Source: Bacteroidota bacterium
Lineage (GTDB): Bacteria > Bacteroidota > Bacteroidia > Chitinophagales > Chitinophagaceae
NCBI GenBank assembly: GCA_028875955.1
Contig: JAGWTX010000121.1
Span: 1 to 7,286, forward strand
Length of the DNA stretch: 7,286 bases
Reading direction: 5' to 3'
Shown: positions 1 through 5,646 of the stretch, in pieces
Layout of the letters: each line of letters starts with the position of its first letter
Position numbering within the stretch: position 1 is the stretch's first letter
Notes under the pieces: generated by a model
The model's input: only the letters and a program-made list of their open reading frames with translations
What the model was told of the DNA's origin: nothing
Databases searched by the model: none
Position numbers and translations under genes: made by a program

Positions 1-116
1 ATTCCCTTCCTGATACGCTTGAACCAACGGGGTTTTGCCGGATCACTTCCCTGACTTTCGTCACCAGTCAGGTTTGCTTCAAAATCTTCTTCACGTTCTT
101 TTTTCATAACGGTCAT
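1..116 (-). CDS. accD: Acetyl-CoA carboxylase carboxyltransferase subunit beta, N-terminal part (cut by window edge)
   Basis: The frame opens at ATG 116-114, directly after an in-frame TAA (119-117), and stays open for 38 codons to the window edge. A second ATG in frame at 107-105 gives a start of MKKERE and is equally possible. The first ~28 residues are a charged, acidic leader. After it comes PRWFKRIRKG, which matches the start of Bacteroidota AccD proteins (W-F-K-R-x-x-K-G-I), just before the zinc-ribbon that would lie outside the window. AccD joins AccA to form the carboxyltransferase that makes malonyl-CoA, the first step of fatty acid synthesis in the cytoplasm. From memory, accD beside a class II aldolase gene is a recurring order in Bacteroidota, and that supports the call. 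The aldolase terminator lies upstream, so accD probably has its own promoter. The identification rests on a short N-terminus only. Confidence 0.78.
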   Translation of the reverse strand, partial: MTVMKKEREEDFEANLTGDESQGSDPAKPRWFKRIRKG

Positions 117-301
117 TTATTGGGGCGGTGAAGATAATAATTATTTAATCATTGATAGATTCTCTTGCGTTCCACACAACTGCCAGGATAAACCGGCTGA
201 TAGGAAAGAAAGGACAGGATCTACGGACTTACCGGCAAGACCCCTGGATCCCTTTCCCGAACCCTTTTTTTACATCTTCCGACGATCGGTTGGCTGATTT
301 A

Positions 302-332
302 CAAAGATTGCTAACAATTGTTAGTGCGCCAA
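302..332 (-). promoter_or_regulatory. Candidate Bacteroidota-type promoter for accD
   Basis: Reading the minus strand, TTG (332-330) is followed after exactly 20 nt by AATCTTTG (309-302). The Bacteroidota sigma-ABfr consensus is TTG, about 19-20 nt, then TAnnTTTG, so only the first base of the -7 box differs. It lies downstream of the aldolase terminator and points towards accD. The weak points are the long distance to the accD start and the -7 mismatch. Confidence 0.35.
311..324. promoter_or_regulatory. Perfect 14-bp palindrome, candidate operator
   Basis: CTAACAATTGTTAG is its own reverse complement over all 14 bases. It fills most of the 20-nt spacer between the -33 and -7 boxes of the candidate accD promoter, where a bound repressor would block RNA polymerase. 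The half-site is of the kind bound by dimeric winged-helix or TetR-like repressors, but I cannot name the regulator, and none is encoded beside it in the window. Confidence 0.4.
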
Positions 333-375
333 ATAAAGCAGCTTAATTTATCATTAGTGAAGGGGTACTGCTGAC

Positions 376-403
376 AAAAAACGCCCATGTAAACATGGGC
401 GTT
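376..403 (-). terminator. Rho-independent terminator of the aldolase gene
   Basis: On the minus strand a perfect 10-bp stem (403-394 with 389-380, AACGCCCATG / CATGGGCGTT) closes a 4-nt loop and runs into six T residues (381-376). It begins about 20 nt after the aldolase stop codon. There is no matching T run on the plus-strand side, so it works in one direction. It should separate aldolase transcription from accD. Confidence 0.9.
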
Positions 404-422
404 CGGATATAAAAATAGGAGT

Positions 423-1490
423 TTATGCGTTTCGGTTGATGCAGTTAAGGTCTTCAAAAGCAACTTCCAGTCGCTTACTGAAATTTTCTTCCGCCTTACG
501 CAGCCAGACCCGGGGATCATAGAATTTTTTATTGGGTTTGTCAGGACCTTCCGGATTACCCAATTGTCCCTGTAAATAAGCTTGGTTTTTAACATAGAAC
601 TGATGAATACCTTCCCAGAAAGCCCATTGGAGATCGGTATCAATATTCATTTTGATGGCACCATATCCGATCGCTTCCCGGATCTGGTGTTGGGGAGAAC
701 CACTACCGCCATGGAATACGAAATAAACAGGTTTGGGACCGGTTTTCAGCTCTTTCTCAATATACAGCTGGCTGTTTTGTAAGATAATCGGTCTGAGTTC
801 CACATTTCCAGGGCTATATACACCATGCACATTTCCAAAAGCGGCGGCAACGGTAAATAAGTTACCCACTTTACTCAATTCGGTATAGGAATAGGCAACA
901 TGCTGCGGTTGTGTATAGAGCTTGTCGTTTTCAACACCGCTGTTATCCACACCATCTTCTTCACCACCTGTAACACCCAGCTCGATTTCGATACTCATGC
1001 CCAGCGGGGCCATCCTTTTGAAGAAGGCAACCGAAGTCTCAATATTCTCTTCGAGCGGTTCTTCAGAAAGATCCAGCATGTGGGAGCTGAAAAGGGGTTG
1101 TCCTTTCTCTTTGAAATATTGTTCACCTGCATCGATCAATCCACTTACCCAGGGTAACCATTTTTTGGCTGCGTGATCGGTATGTAAGACTACAGGAACG
1201 CCATAATATTTGGCAACATTGTGAATGTGTAAAGCCCCTGAAATACCACCGGCGATATTTCCCTGAAGGTTATCATTGGGCATTCCCTTACCGGCAATAA
1301 ATTGGGCACCACCGTTCGAGAATTGAATGATCACGGGAGAATTCACTTTAGCGGCGGTTTCCAGAACAGCGTTGATGGTATTGGTACCAATCGTATTAAC
1401 TGCCGGAAGGGCAAACTGGTTATCTTTTGCGTCGTTGTATAAGGCTTCCAGTTCTTTACCAAATAATACGCCGGCTCTGTATTTTTTCAT
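423..1490 (-). CDS. fbaA: Class II fructose-bisphosphate aldolase
   Basis: This cytoplasmic metal-dependent enzyme cleaves fructose 1,6-bisphosphate reversibly to dihydroxyacetone phosphate and glyceraldehyde 3-phosphate in glycolysis and gluconeogenesis. At 355 residues it has the length of class IIA (E. coli FbaA-type) enzymes. Visible motifs are HTDH at residues 103-106 (catalytic Asp105, zinc ligand His106), EIELGVTGGEEDG at 168-180, the zinc histidines in GNVHG (His222) and FHGGSGS (His260), and NIDTD at 282-286 for the substrate phosphate. All the residues expected for activity are present. The ATG at 1490 starts MKKYRAGVLF, a typical start for the family. The 94-nt upstream gap has TATCTTG (1536-1530), a poor -7 match with no good -33 box. 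A strong terminator follows, so it is probably monocistronic. The symbol could also be written fba. Confidence 0.96.
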   Translation of the reverse strand: MKKYRAGVLFGKELEALYNDAKDNQFALPAVNTIGTNTINAVLETAAKVNSPVIIQFSNGGAQFIAGKGMPNDNLQGNIAGGISGALHIHNVAKYYGVPVVLHTDHAAKKWLPWVSGLIDAGEQYFKEKGQPLFSSHMLDLSEEPLEENIETSVAFFKRMAPLGMSIEIELGVTGGEEDGVDNSGVENDKLYTQPQHVAYSYTELSKVGNLFTVAAAFGNVHGVYSPGNVELRPIILQNSQLYIEKELKTGPKPVYFVFHGGSGSPQHQIREAIGYGAIKMNIDTDLQWAFWEGIHQFYVKNQAYLQGQLGNPEGPDKPNKKFYDPRVWLRKAEENFSKRLEVAFEDLNCINRNA

Positions 1491-1584
1491 TGCTTAGTGG
1501 ATTTAGATGAAATACTGCTTTTATGCCGGCAAGATACTTTACTTGGCGCAAACAACCGTTAGCTTTTACGCAGGGTATTTCCAC

Positions 1585-2394
1585 TTATAAAGACGCCAGT
1601 AATCCTTTTAAATAGGCGGGTACATATTGTAACCTGCTGCCATACCAACTAAATATTTCGCCGTCAACCCATTGCACTTTCGCATGGGGTAAAAGTTGTT
1701 GAAAGGTCTGTATATGTTTCTCCGAAAAAGGATAGGGTTCGGAGGACAAAAACAGGATATCCGGATTCATTTGCCGGAGATCGGTCATCGTTATCTGTGG
1801 ATAACGTGGATGTTCTGCAAATACATTTTGCAGACGCGCACGGCATAAGATGTCGTGTATAAAAGTATCTCCTCCCACCGTCATCAATGGGTCCTGCCAG
1901 ATCAGGTAAGCCACTCTTTTTACCGGGGTATTGTCATTTCCCAAATGGGCAGCTAACTCCTCAAACCCCTTCTGTATTTTTTGCAGGATCCGGCTGGCTT
2001 GTTCCCCGGTTCCCGTGATGGAAGCCATCTCACGGATCATCTTACAGGCATCCTCCAATGTGGCAATATCGCTGGTCCATACAGGCGCCAGCTCCCGCAG
2101 GCTTTCCACCTGTTCTTTCCCATTTTCTTCCTTATTGGCCAGGATGAAATCTGGTCGCAAAGCTGCGATTTTTCCGGGATGGATTTTTTTGGTTCCGCCA
2201 ATGATGGTTTTTTCTTTCAGCCAGTTTTTCGGATGGACGCAGAATTTGGTGATGCCGATCACCCGATCTCCCATTCCCAGGTCATAAAGCAGTTCAGTCT
2301 GCGAGGGAACCAGCGATACGATCCTGCGCGGCGTTCCGGACAAACTGACTGTATATCCTGTCTGGTCGGTAAATTGGGGCATGGCTATGGGCAT
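1585..2394 (-). CDS. Helical-backbone periplasmic-binding-protein-like receptor (cobalamin/iron-chelate type), apparently without signal peptide
   Basis: This 269-residue protein resembles class III substrate-binding proteins of the BtuF/FhuD group (Peripla_BP_2 fold), which bind vitamin B12 or ferric siderophores for ABC importers. Supporting features are RIVSLVPSQTELLYDLG at residues 24-40, RPDFILANKEEN at 80-91 (first lobe), a long helical linker at about 110-150, NPDILFLSSEPYPF at 210-223 and DGEIFSWYGSR at 244-254 (second lobe). The N-terminus has no hydrophobic stretch and no lipobox Cys, so nothing predicts export. No permease or ATPase gene lies nearby. A cytoplasmic role is therefore possible, or the ligand and partners may differ from BtuF. 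The start could be ATG 2394 (GAAAGG lies just upstream) or the in-frame ATG four codons later at 2382, giving MPQFTDQTG, which looks more like family starts. TACCTTTC at 2417-2410 is a weak -7 candidate. Confidence 0.8.
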   Translation of the reverse strand: MPIAMPQFTDQTGYTVSLSGTPRRIVSLVPSQTELLYDLGMGDRVIGITKFCVHPKNWLKEKTIIGGTKKIHPGKIAALRPDFILANKEENGKEQVESLRELAPVWTSDIATLEDACKMIREMASITGTGEQASRILQKIQKGFEELAAHLGNDNTPVKRVAYLIWQDPLMTVGGDTFIHDILCRARLQNVFAEHPRYPQITMTDLRQMNPDILFLSSEPYPFSEKHIQTFQQLLPHAKVQWVDGEIFSWYGSRLQYVPAYLKGLLASL

Positions 2395-2439
2395 TAAACC
2401 TTTCAGGAAGAAAGGTACTCCAAACCATTCAATCGTATT

Positions 2440-2658
2440 TTAAAGTGTGGCAGGTGAAAGGAAAAAAGGATCTTCTTCCTCGTGGTAGTCTTTTTCAACC
2501 AGTTTCTGCAAACCCATAAACCCAGCCTGCCAATAGGGTACAAGCATGGATATGGAAAGTATCCTGGTAAGGGGCAGTTTGCTGTTGATGATGTTTTCTT
2601 TTACCTGTGACAGGATCCGGTAACTGTCTGTATCGGTGATGGATTTTAGGATAGCCAT
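2440..2658 (-). CDS. Hypothetical protein, 72 residues
   Basis: I do not recognise this protein. It is 72 residues long. The N-terminal third is polar, residues about 28-50 are hydrophobic (ISMLVPYWQAGFMGL) but too interrupted by polar residues to be a sure membrane helix, and the end is acidic (HEEEDPFF). No cysteines are present. Codon use resembles the neighbours, with many ATC, AAA, CTG and GAA codons, which supports real coding. The overlapping 62-codon frame at 2683-2495 gives a His/Arg/Gln-rich sequence and looks like a shadow. It sits 58 nt after the LysR gene stop and 45 nt before the receptor gene, on the same strand, so it could be co-transcribed with either. No clear promoter or ribosome binding site is seen. 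Confidence 0.55.
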   Translation of the reverse strand: MAILKSITDTDSYRILSQVKENIINSKLPLTRILSISMLVPYWQAGFMGLQKLVEKDYHEEEDPFFLSPATL

Positions 2659-2716
2659 GGCATAAAATTAGTGAATGCCACAAACTGACCGAAGAAAATT
2701 ATGTTATGGGATATAA

Positions 2717-3616
2717 CTACACATTATAGATCTGTTGTGCCAGTTTTATGAAACTCTTATTGAGTTCATTATTCTCTCCCTTGCGCTGGATGAAGAAAAA
2801 ATTTCTTTCAATCCGCAGCCCTTCAAAATTGATTTCAAAGAGTTCCCCGTATTTCAATTCTTTCACAATTGACCGCTGGGGTAAAAAACCCAGGGTGTCG
2901 GATTCTATTAGAAAATTCTTTAAGGATTCCGTACCGCCCAGTCTCACTTTTATATTTAATTCACTCAGTTTGATCTTGTTTTTTTCAAGGGCATATTTCA
3001 GGGAAGCCATCGTACCGCTACCCCTTTCCCGAAAGGCCAGGGGCATGCCTACCAGGTCTTTGATCTGGTAATTCCTTTTTTTGGCGATATCACTGTTCCT
3101 GCCACAAACGGCAATGACCTTGTCTGTAAGAAAGGATTGATAGTCTACCTGGTTGAATTTTATCCTCCCTTCAATGATACCCAGGTTTATATCCTGGTTG
3201 AGGAGGGCTTCCAATACAAGTTCGGAATTCCGGTTAAGGGAACTGATATTGATATTCGGATACAGATGATTAAAGGAGGAGAGGATTTTTGGCAGTATGT
3301 ACAAGGCAACCGTGCTGCTGGCACCCAGTTTCAGGAAACCTTTTGCCTGCATCACATCTTTCAGCCGGGAAATTTCAAATTCGGTAAGATCCTGTATCTG
3401 TTTTACTTCATTTAATCTTTCAAACAGAACTTTGCCGGCCGTTGTCAATTCGATCAATGTCCCTTTCCGGTCAAATAATTTTATCTTGTAGTAATCTTCG
3501 AGGGATTTTATGTGGTTACTGATGGCTGGTTGGGATATGTACAATACCTGACTGGCTTTCGAAAAGCTTTTTTGCTGTGCCACTATCAGGAAAACTTCAT
3601 GTCTGGTAGAGATCAT
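2717..3616 (-). CDS. LysR-type transcriptional regulator, possibly CysL/YeiE-like
   Basis: At 299 residues this is a full-length LysR-family DNA-binding regulator. The winged helix-turn-helix is at residues about 5-62, with the family pattern SFSKASQVLYISQPAISNHI (18-37) and LFDR (47-50). A linker helix follows to about 90, then the two-lobed effector domain from about 93 (GFLKLGAS) to 299. The motif RERGSGT at 196-202 occurs in the CysL/YeiE/CbbR branch, where it lines the effector pocket. In YeiE the effector is sulfite, and CysL activates sulfite reductase genes. The gene lies 48 nt downstream of a cystathionine beta-synthase gene on the same strand, so control of sulfur amino acid metabolism is a reasonable inference. 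A T-N11-A box just upstream of its start suggests autoregulation. Family assignment is sure; the effector and targets are inferred. Confidence 0.93.
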   Translation of the reverse strand: MISTRHEVFLIVAQQKSFSKASQVLYISQPAISNHIKSLEDYYKIKLFDRKGTLIELTTAGKVLFERLNEVKQIQDLTEFEISRLKDVMQAKGFLKLGASSTVALYILPKILSSFNHLYPNINISSLNRNSELVLEALLNQDINLGIIEGRIKFNQVDYQSFLTDKVIAVCGRNSDIAKKRNYQIKDLVGMPLAFRERGSGTMASLKYALEKNKIKLSELNIKVRLGGTESLKNFLIESDTLGFLPQRSIVKELKYGELFEINFEGLRIERNFFFIQRKGENNELNKSFIKLAQQIYNV

Positions 3617-3632
3617 AATCTTTACAATGACA

Positions 3633-3649
3633 GGTCATGTCTATTGACC
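3633..3649. promoter_or_regulatory. Candidate LysR box (T-N11-A inverted repeat)
   Basis: GGTCA (3633-3637) and TGACC (3645-3649) form a perfect 5-bp inverted repeat with a 7-nt spacer. T3635 and A3647 stand exactly 11 nt apart, the hallmark of LysR-type recognition sites. It lies 16 nt before the LysR start codon. An overlapping dyad, ATGAC-AG-GTCAT (3627-3638), adds a third TGAC half-site, as expected for tetramer binding. The stem is not followed by a T run, so it is not a terminator of the upstream enzyme gene. Confidence 0.5.
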
Positions 3650-3664
3650 CATGTACCGAACCTT

Positions 3665-5020
3665 TTATTTTGCCAGGCATTGTATCACATCGTATTTGGT
3701 TACGATATGCCATTCGCCTTTTTCGTCTTTTGCCAGCACCGCGCCATTTTCTTTGGTGATGAGCTTTCCCAGTCTTTCAACCGGGGTATCAAAAGCTACC
3801 AGCGGATAGGCAGGTTCCAAAACCGTTTCCACCGTTTCGTTTTTGATTTCCGCATTGCTGAATAGTTTCTGAAACAAACCACTTTCACTTATGGCACCGA
3901 TACAGTTATCCCCTTTCATAACGGGTATCTGTTCAATGTCATATCGCTTCATCAGTTCAACCGCCTCAGAAACCATCACGTCTGCATCAACGGTAACCAG
4001 TCTTTTGGCTTTTCTTCCGTTCACGATATCCTTGAATGTTTTCACTTCCAGGAAACCTCTTTCCATCATCCACTGGTCGTTGTAAATCTTACCCACATAC
4101 CGGCTTCCATGGTCATGAAAAATACAAACAACCACATCGTCTTTTGTTAAACCCTCCTTTAATTGCATCAGGCCCTGTAAACAGCTGCCGGCACTATATC
4201 CGCAAAAGAGGCCTTCCTCTTTGGCAATTCTTCGGGCCATTACTGCACCATCCTTATCCGTCACCTGTTCAAAATTATCAATAACGCTCATATCATAATT
4301 CAAGGGTACAAAATCCTCTCCGAACCCTTCTGAAATATAGGGATGCACTTCATTCATATCCACTTCACCGGTCTTGAAGTATTTGGTAAGCAGGGACCCG
4401 TACACGTCAATGGCCCAGATCTTGATAGCGGGATTTTTTTCTTTGAGGTACATGGCGGTTCCGGTAATGGTACCGCCTGTGCCGGCAGTACAGACCAGGT
4501 GGGTGATCTTACCTTCGGTTTGCGCCCAGATTTCCGGACCAGTACTTTCATAATGCGCCTGGCGGTTGGCCAGGTTATCGTACTGGTTCATATAGATGGA
4601 ATTGGGAATCTCGGTCGCTAAGCGTTTGGCAACGCTGTAATAACTTTTCGGATCTTCCGGAAGCACGTTGGTAGGACAAACAATCACATCTGCTCCAACG
4701 GCTTTCAGGATATCCGCTTTTTCCTTGGATTGTTTATCGGTCGTAACAAAAATACATTTGTATCCTTTCACACAGGCTGCCAGGGCCAGACCCATGCCTG
4801 TATTGCCACTGGTCCCTTCAATAATGGTTCCACCCGGTTTGAGTTTGCCTTCCTGTTCGGCAACTTCCACCATCTTCAGTGCCATCCGGTCTTTAATGGA
4901 ATTGCCGGGGTTGAAATAATCCACTTTGGCCAATACGGTTGCGGGAATGTCTTGGGTGATCTTATTCAGTTTGATCAGTGGCGTATTGCCAATGGTTTCC
5001 AGGATGTTGTTCAGCCACAT
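3665..5020 (-). CDS. Cystathionine beta-synthase-type PLP enzyme with C-terminal CBS-domain pair
   Basis: This cytoplasmic fold-type II PLP enzyme belongs to the cysteine synthase / cystathionine beta-synthase group. Residues 1-325 form the catalytic part: GNTPL at 11-15, NPGNSIKDR at 37-45 with the PLP-binding Lys43, EGTSGNTG at 69-76 (substrate loop), the phosphate-binding GTGGTITG at 180-187, and SAGS at 276-279. The segments NQYDNLANRQAHYESTGPEI (145-164) and YNDQWMMERGFL (313-324) resemble eukaryotic cystathionine beta-synthase more than OASS, so condensation of serine and homocysteine is the preferred reaction. Two CBS domains follow (about 333-388 and 395-450), a regulatory module that binds adenosyl ligands in relatives. 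The N-terminal heme region of animal enzymes is absent. O-acetylserine sulfhydrylase activity cannot be excluded. No cystathionine gamma-lyase gene is in the window. The start ATG at 5020 lies directly before the catalytic fold. The gene is followed by a LysR regulator. Confidence 0.9.
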   Translation of the reverse strand: MWLNNILETIGNTPLIKLNKITQDIPATVLAKVDYFNPGNSIKDRMALKMVEVAEQEGKLKPGGTIIEGTSGNTGMGLALAACVKGYKCIFVTTDKQSKEKADILKAVGADVIVCPTNVLPEDPKSYYSVAKRLATEIPNSIYMNQYDNLANRQAHYESTGPEIWAQTEGKITHLVCTAGTGGTITGTAMYLKEKNPAIKIWAIDVYGSLLTKYFKTGEVDMNEVHPYISEGFGEDFVPLNYDMSVIDNFEQVTDKDGAVMARRIAKEEGLFCGYSAGSCLQGLMQLKEGLTKDDVVVCIFHDHGSRYVGKIYNDQWMMERGFLEVKTFKDIVNGRKAKRLVTVDADVMVSEAVELMKRYDIEQIPVMKGDNCIGAISESGLFQKLFSNAEIKNETVETVLEPAYPLVAFDTPVERLGKLITKENGAVLAKDEKGEWHIVTKYDVIQCLAK

Positions 5021-5043
5021 AATAAACTAACGATTGTTTGCGG

Positions 5044-5051
5044 CAAAGGTA
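5044..5051 (-). promoter_or_regulatory. Candidate -7 promoter box for the cystathionine beta-synthase gene
   Basis: TACCTTTG on the minus strand matches the Bacteroidota -7 consensus TAnnTTTG in full. It ends 23 nt before the ATG at 5020, which leaves a short, A/T-rich leader with no Shine-Dalgarno sequence. I see no TTG at the expected -33 distance, so either the promoter relies on an activator or the -33 box is degenerate. Confidence 0.5.
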
Positions 5052-5160
5052 AAGTTTTGTGCATCCGGTTGGCAGCCGATTGTAAAATAGATCTTTCGAA
5101 AAGCAAAATGATAAAGCGGCAGAGCGCTGTTTCCCGGTATTCTGTTAACCGTAGGCTTTC

Positions 5161-5173
5161 GTACCGGCGGTAC
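5161..5173. repeat. 13-bp inverted repeat in the spacer upstream of the cystathionine beta-synthase gene
   Basis: GTACCG-G-CGGTAC is a perfect 6-bp inverted repeat around a single central G. It lies between the stop of the 60-residue membrane peptide gene and the promoter of the cystathionine beta-synthase gene, about 110 nt upstream of the latter's -7 box. Short flanking arms ACCG (5149-5152) and CGGT (5177-5180) could extend it. It has no T run, so it is a poor terminator. It may be a protein-binding site or chance. Confidence 0.3.
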
Positions 5174-5203
5174 TATCGGTATCCGTTTGCTGCCTATTTG
5201 CGC

Positions 5204-5386
5204 TTAAAAGCTTTTCACCAGGTTTATCGAAATGGCTTCTTCCTGACCATTGGTCACATCTTTTGCGGTTTCCTTGCTGGCTGATTTCTCGGTTACCGGG
5301 GCGTTGCTTTGCAGATATCCTACAATTACAGCAGGAACAAGAAATAACATGGCGATCAGGTTGGCGGTTAAAATGAACTTTTTCAT
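5204..5386 (-). CDS. Small single-pass membrane or secreted peptide, 60 residues, unknown function
   Basis: I do not recognise a family. The peptide has MKK, then a hydrophobic segment at residues 4-25 (FILTANLIAMLFLVPAVIVG region) and a polar Lys/Glu/Thr/Ser-rich tail of about 35 residues ending in NLVKSF. This fits an inner-membrane anchor with a short tail, or a poorly cleaved signal peptide. There is no lipobox Cys. The reading frame extends upstream to another ATG at 5467, but that start would place coding sequence over a well-formed promoter and a dyad. The ATG at 5386 comes after an A-rich stretch, TAAAAACAACGTT, usual for Bacteroidota translation starts. It is a single gene with its own promoter, about 260 nt after plsX, and its promoter carries a likely operator. 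Small, tightly controlled membrane peptides often have stress or envelope roles, but here that is speculation. Confidence 0.65.
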   Translation of the reverse strand: MKKFILTANLIAMLFLVPAVIVGYLQSNAPVTEKSASKETAKDVTNGQEEAISINLVKSF

Positions 5387-5419
5387 AACGTTGTTTTTAA
5401 GTGGTTTGCTTTGATAAAA

Positions 5420-5450
5420 CAAAGATAGGAACTCTAATAATACTATGCAA
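5420..5450 (-). promoter_or_regulatory. Bacteroidota-type promoter of the 60-residue membrane peptide gene
   Basis: On the minus strand TTG (5450-5448) is followed after exactly 20 nt by TATCTTTG (5427-5420), a full match to the TAnnTTTG -7 box. Transcription would start near 5413, giving a leader of roughly 27 nt before the ATG at 5386. This arrangement decides the start codon of the gene and is the best promoter in the window. Confidence 0.7.
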
Positions 5451-5459
5451 TACATAGTA
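5441..5459. promoter_or_regulatory. Inverted-repeat operator overlapping the -33 box
   Basis: TACTATG (5441-5447) and CATAGTA (5453-5459) are perfect 7-bp arms separated by CAATA. The -33 TTG of the membrane peptide promoter is inside the spacer, so a dimer bound here would compete with RNA polymerase. The ATG...CAT symmetry recalls PadR-type sites, but the spacing differs from the classical ATGT-N8-ACAT, so the regulator family remains a guess. No such regulator is encoded in the window. Confidence 0.6.
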
Positions 5460-5646
5460 CCAATCAAAGGAAGCTATATTTTTACACCTAATAATGAGTT
5501 ATGCCATGGAATGCAGTAAAATCAAGGGTTTTGAATGTTACAGTAGTAAATATTTTAATATGTATATTGTGATAAACGGTTACCCGGAAGGATGAAATAC
5601 AGGGTTGACAGCAGAATAAAAGGAAAAAGAGAGGACGACAATTGGA

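Larger units (their letters stand above)
117..375. other. Non-coding spacer between the aldolase terminator and accD
   Basis: I see no convincing gene on either strand in this stretch. The minus strand has frequent stops. The plus strand has one 64-codon frame (152-346), but it starts with TTG, is unlike known proteins and points against every neighbour. The spacer holds a candidate accD promoter and a perfect 14-bp palindrome (listed separately). If that promoter is used, the accD transcript would have a leader of about 180 nt. The leader has C/T-rich and purine-rich runs, but I could not recognise a riboswitch or an r-protein leader in it. Confidence 0.5.

Noticed and set aside
152..346. 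64-codon plus-strand frame in the spacer before accD
   Set aside because: It starts with TTG, has an odd composition, has no promoter or ribosome site in front, opposes all neighbours and overlaps the candidate accD promoter.
311..643. 110-codon minus-strand frame overlapping the end of the aldolase gene
   Set aside because: It is in another frame of the aldolase coding sequence and runs through the aldolase terminator hairpin.
2495..2683. 62-codon frame overlapping the 72-residue hypothetical gene
   Set aside because: It is rich in His, Gln, Arg and Pro and reads like a frame-shifted shadow, while the 72-residue frame has neighbour-like codon use.
4730..5284. 184-codon plus-strand open frame
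   Set aside because: It lies mostly antisense to the intact cystathionine beta-synthase gene and runs through its promoter. The protein is rich in Cys, His and Phe without any family motif, as expected of a shadow frame.
5387..5467. Upstream ATG that would lengthen the membrane peptide by 27 residues
   Set aside because: The extension would cover the -33 and -7 boxes and the dyad, and it would place a polar and aromatic stretch before a typical MKK plus hydrophobic N-terminus.
5506..5595. 29-codon plus-strand frame after plsX
   Set aside because: It is short, has no ribosome binding site or promoter on that strand, and has no recognisable feature.
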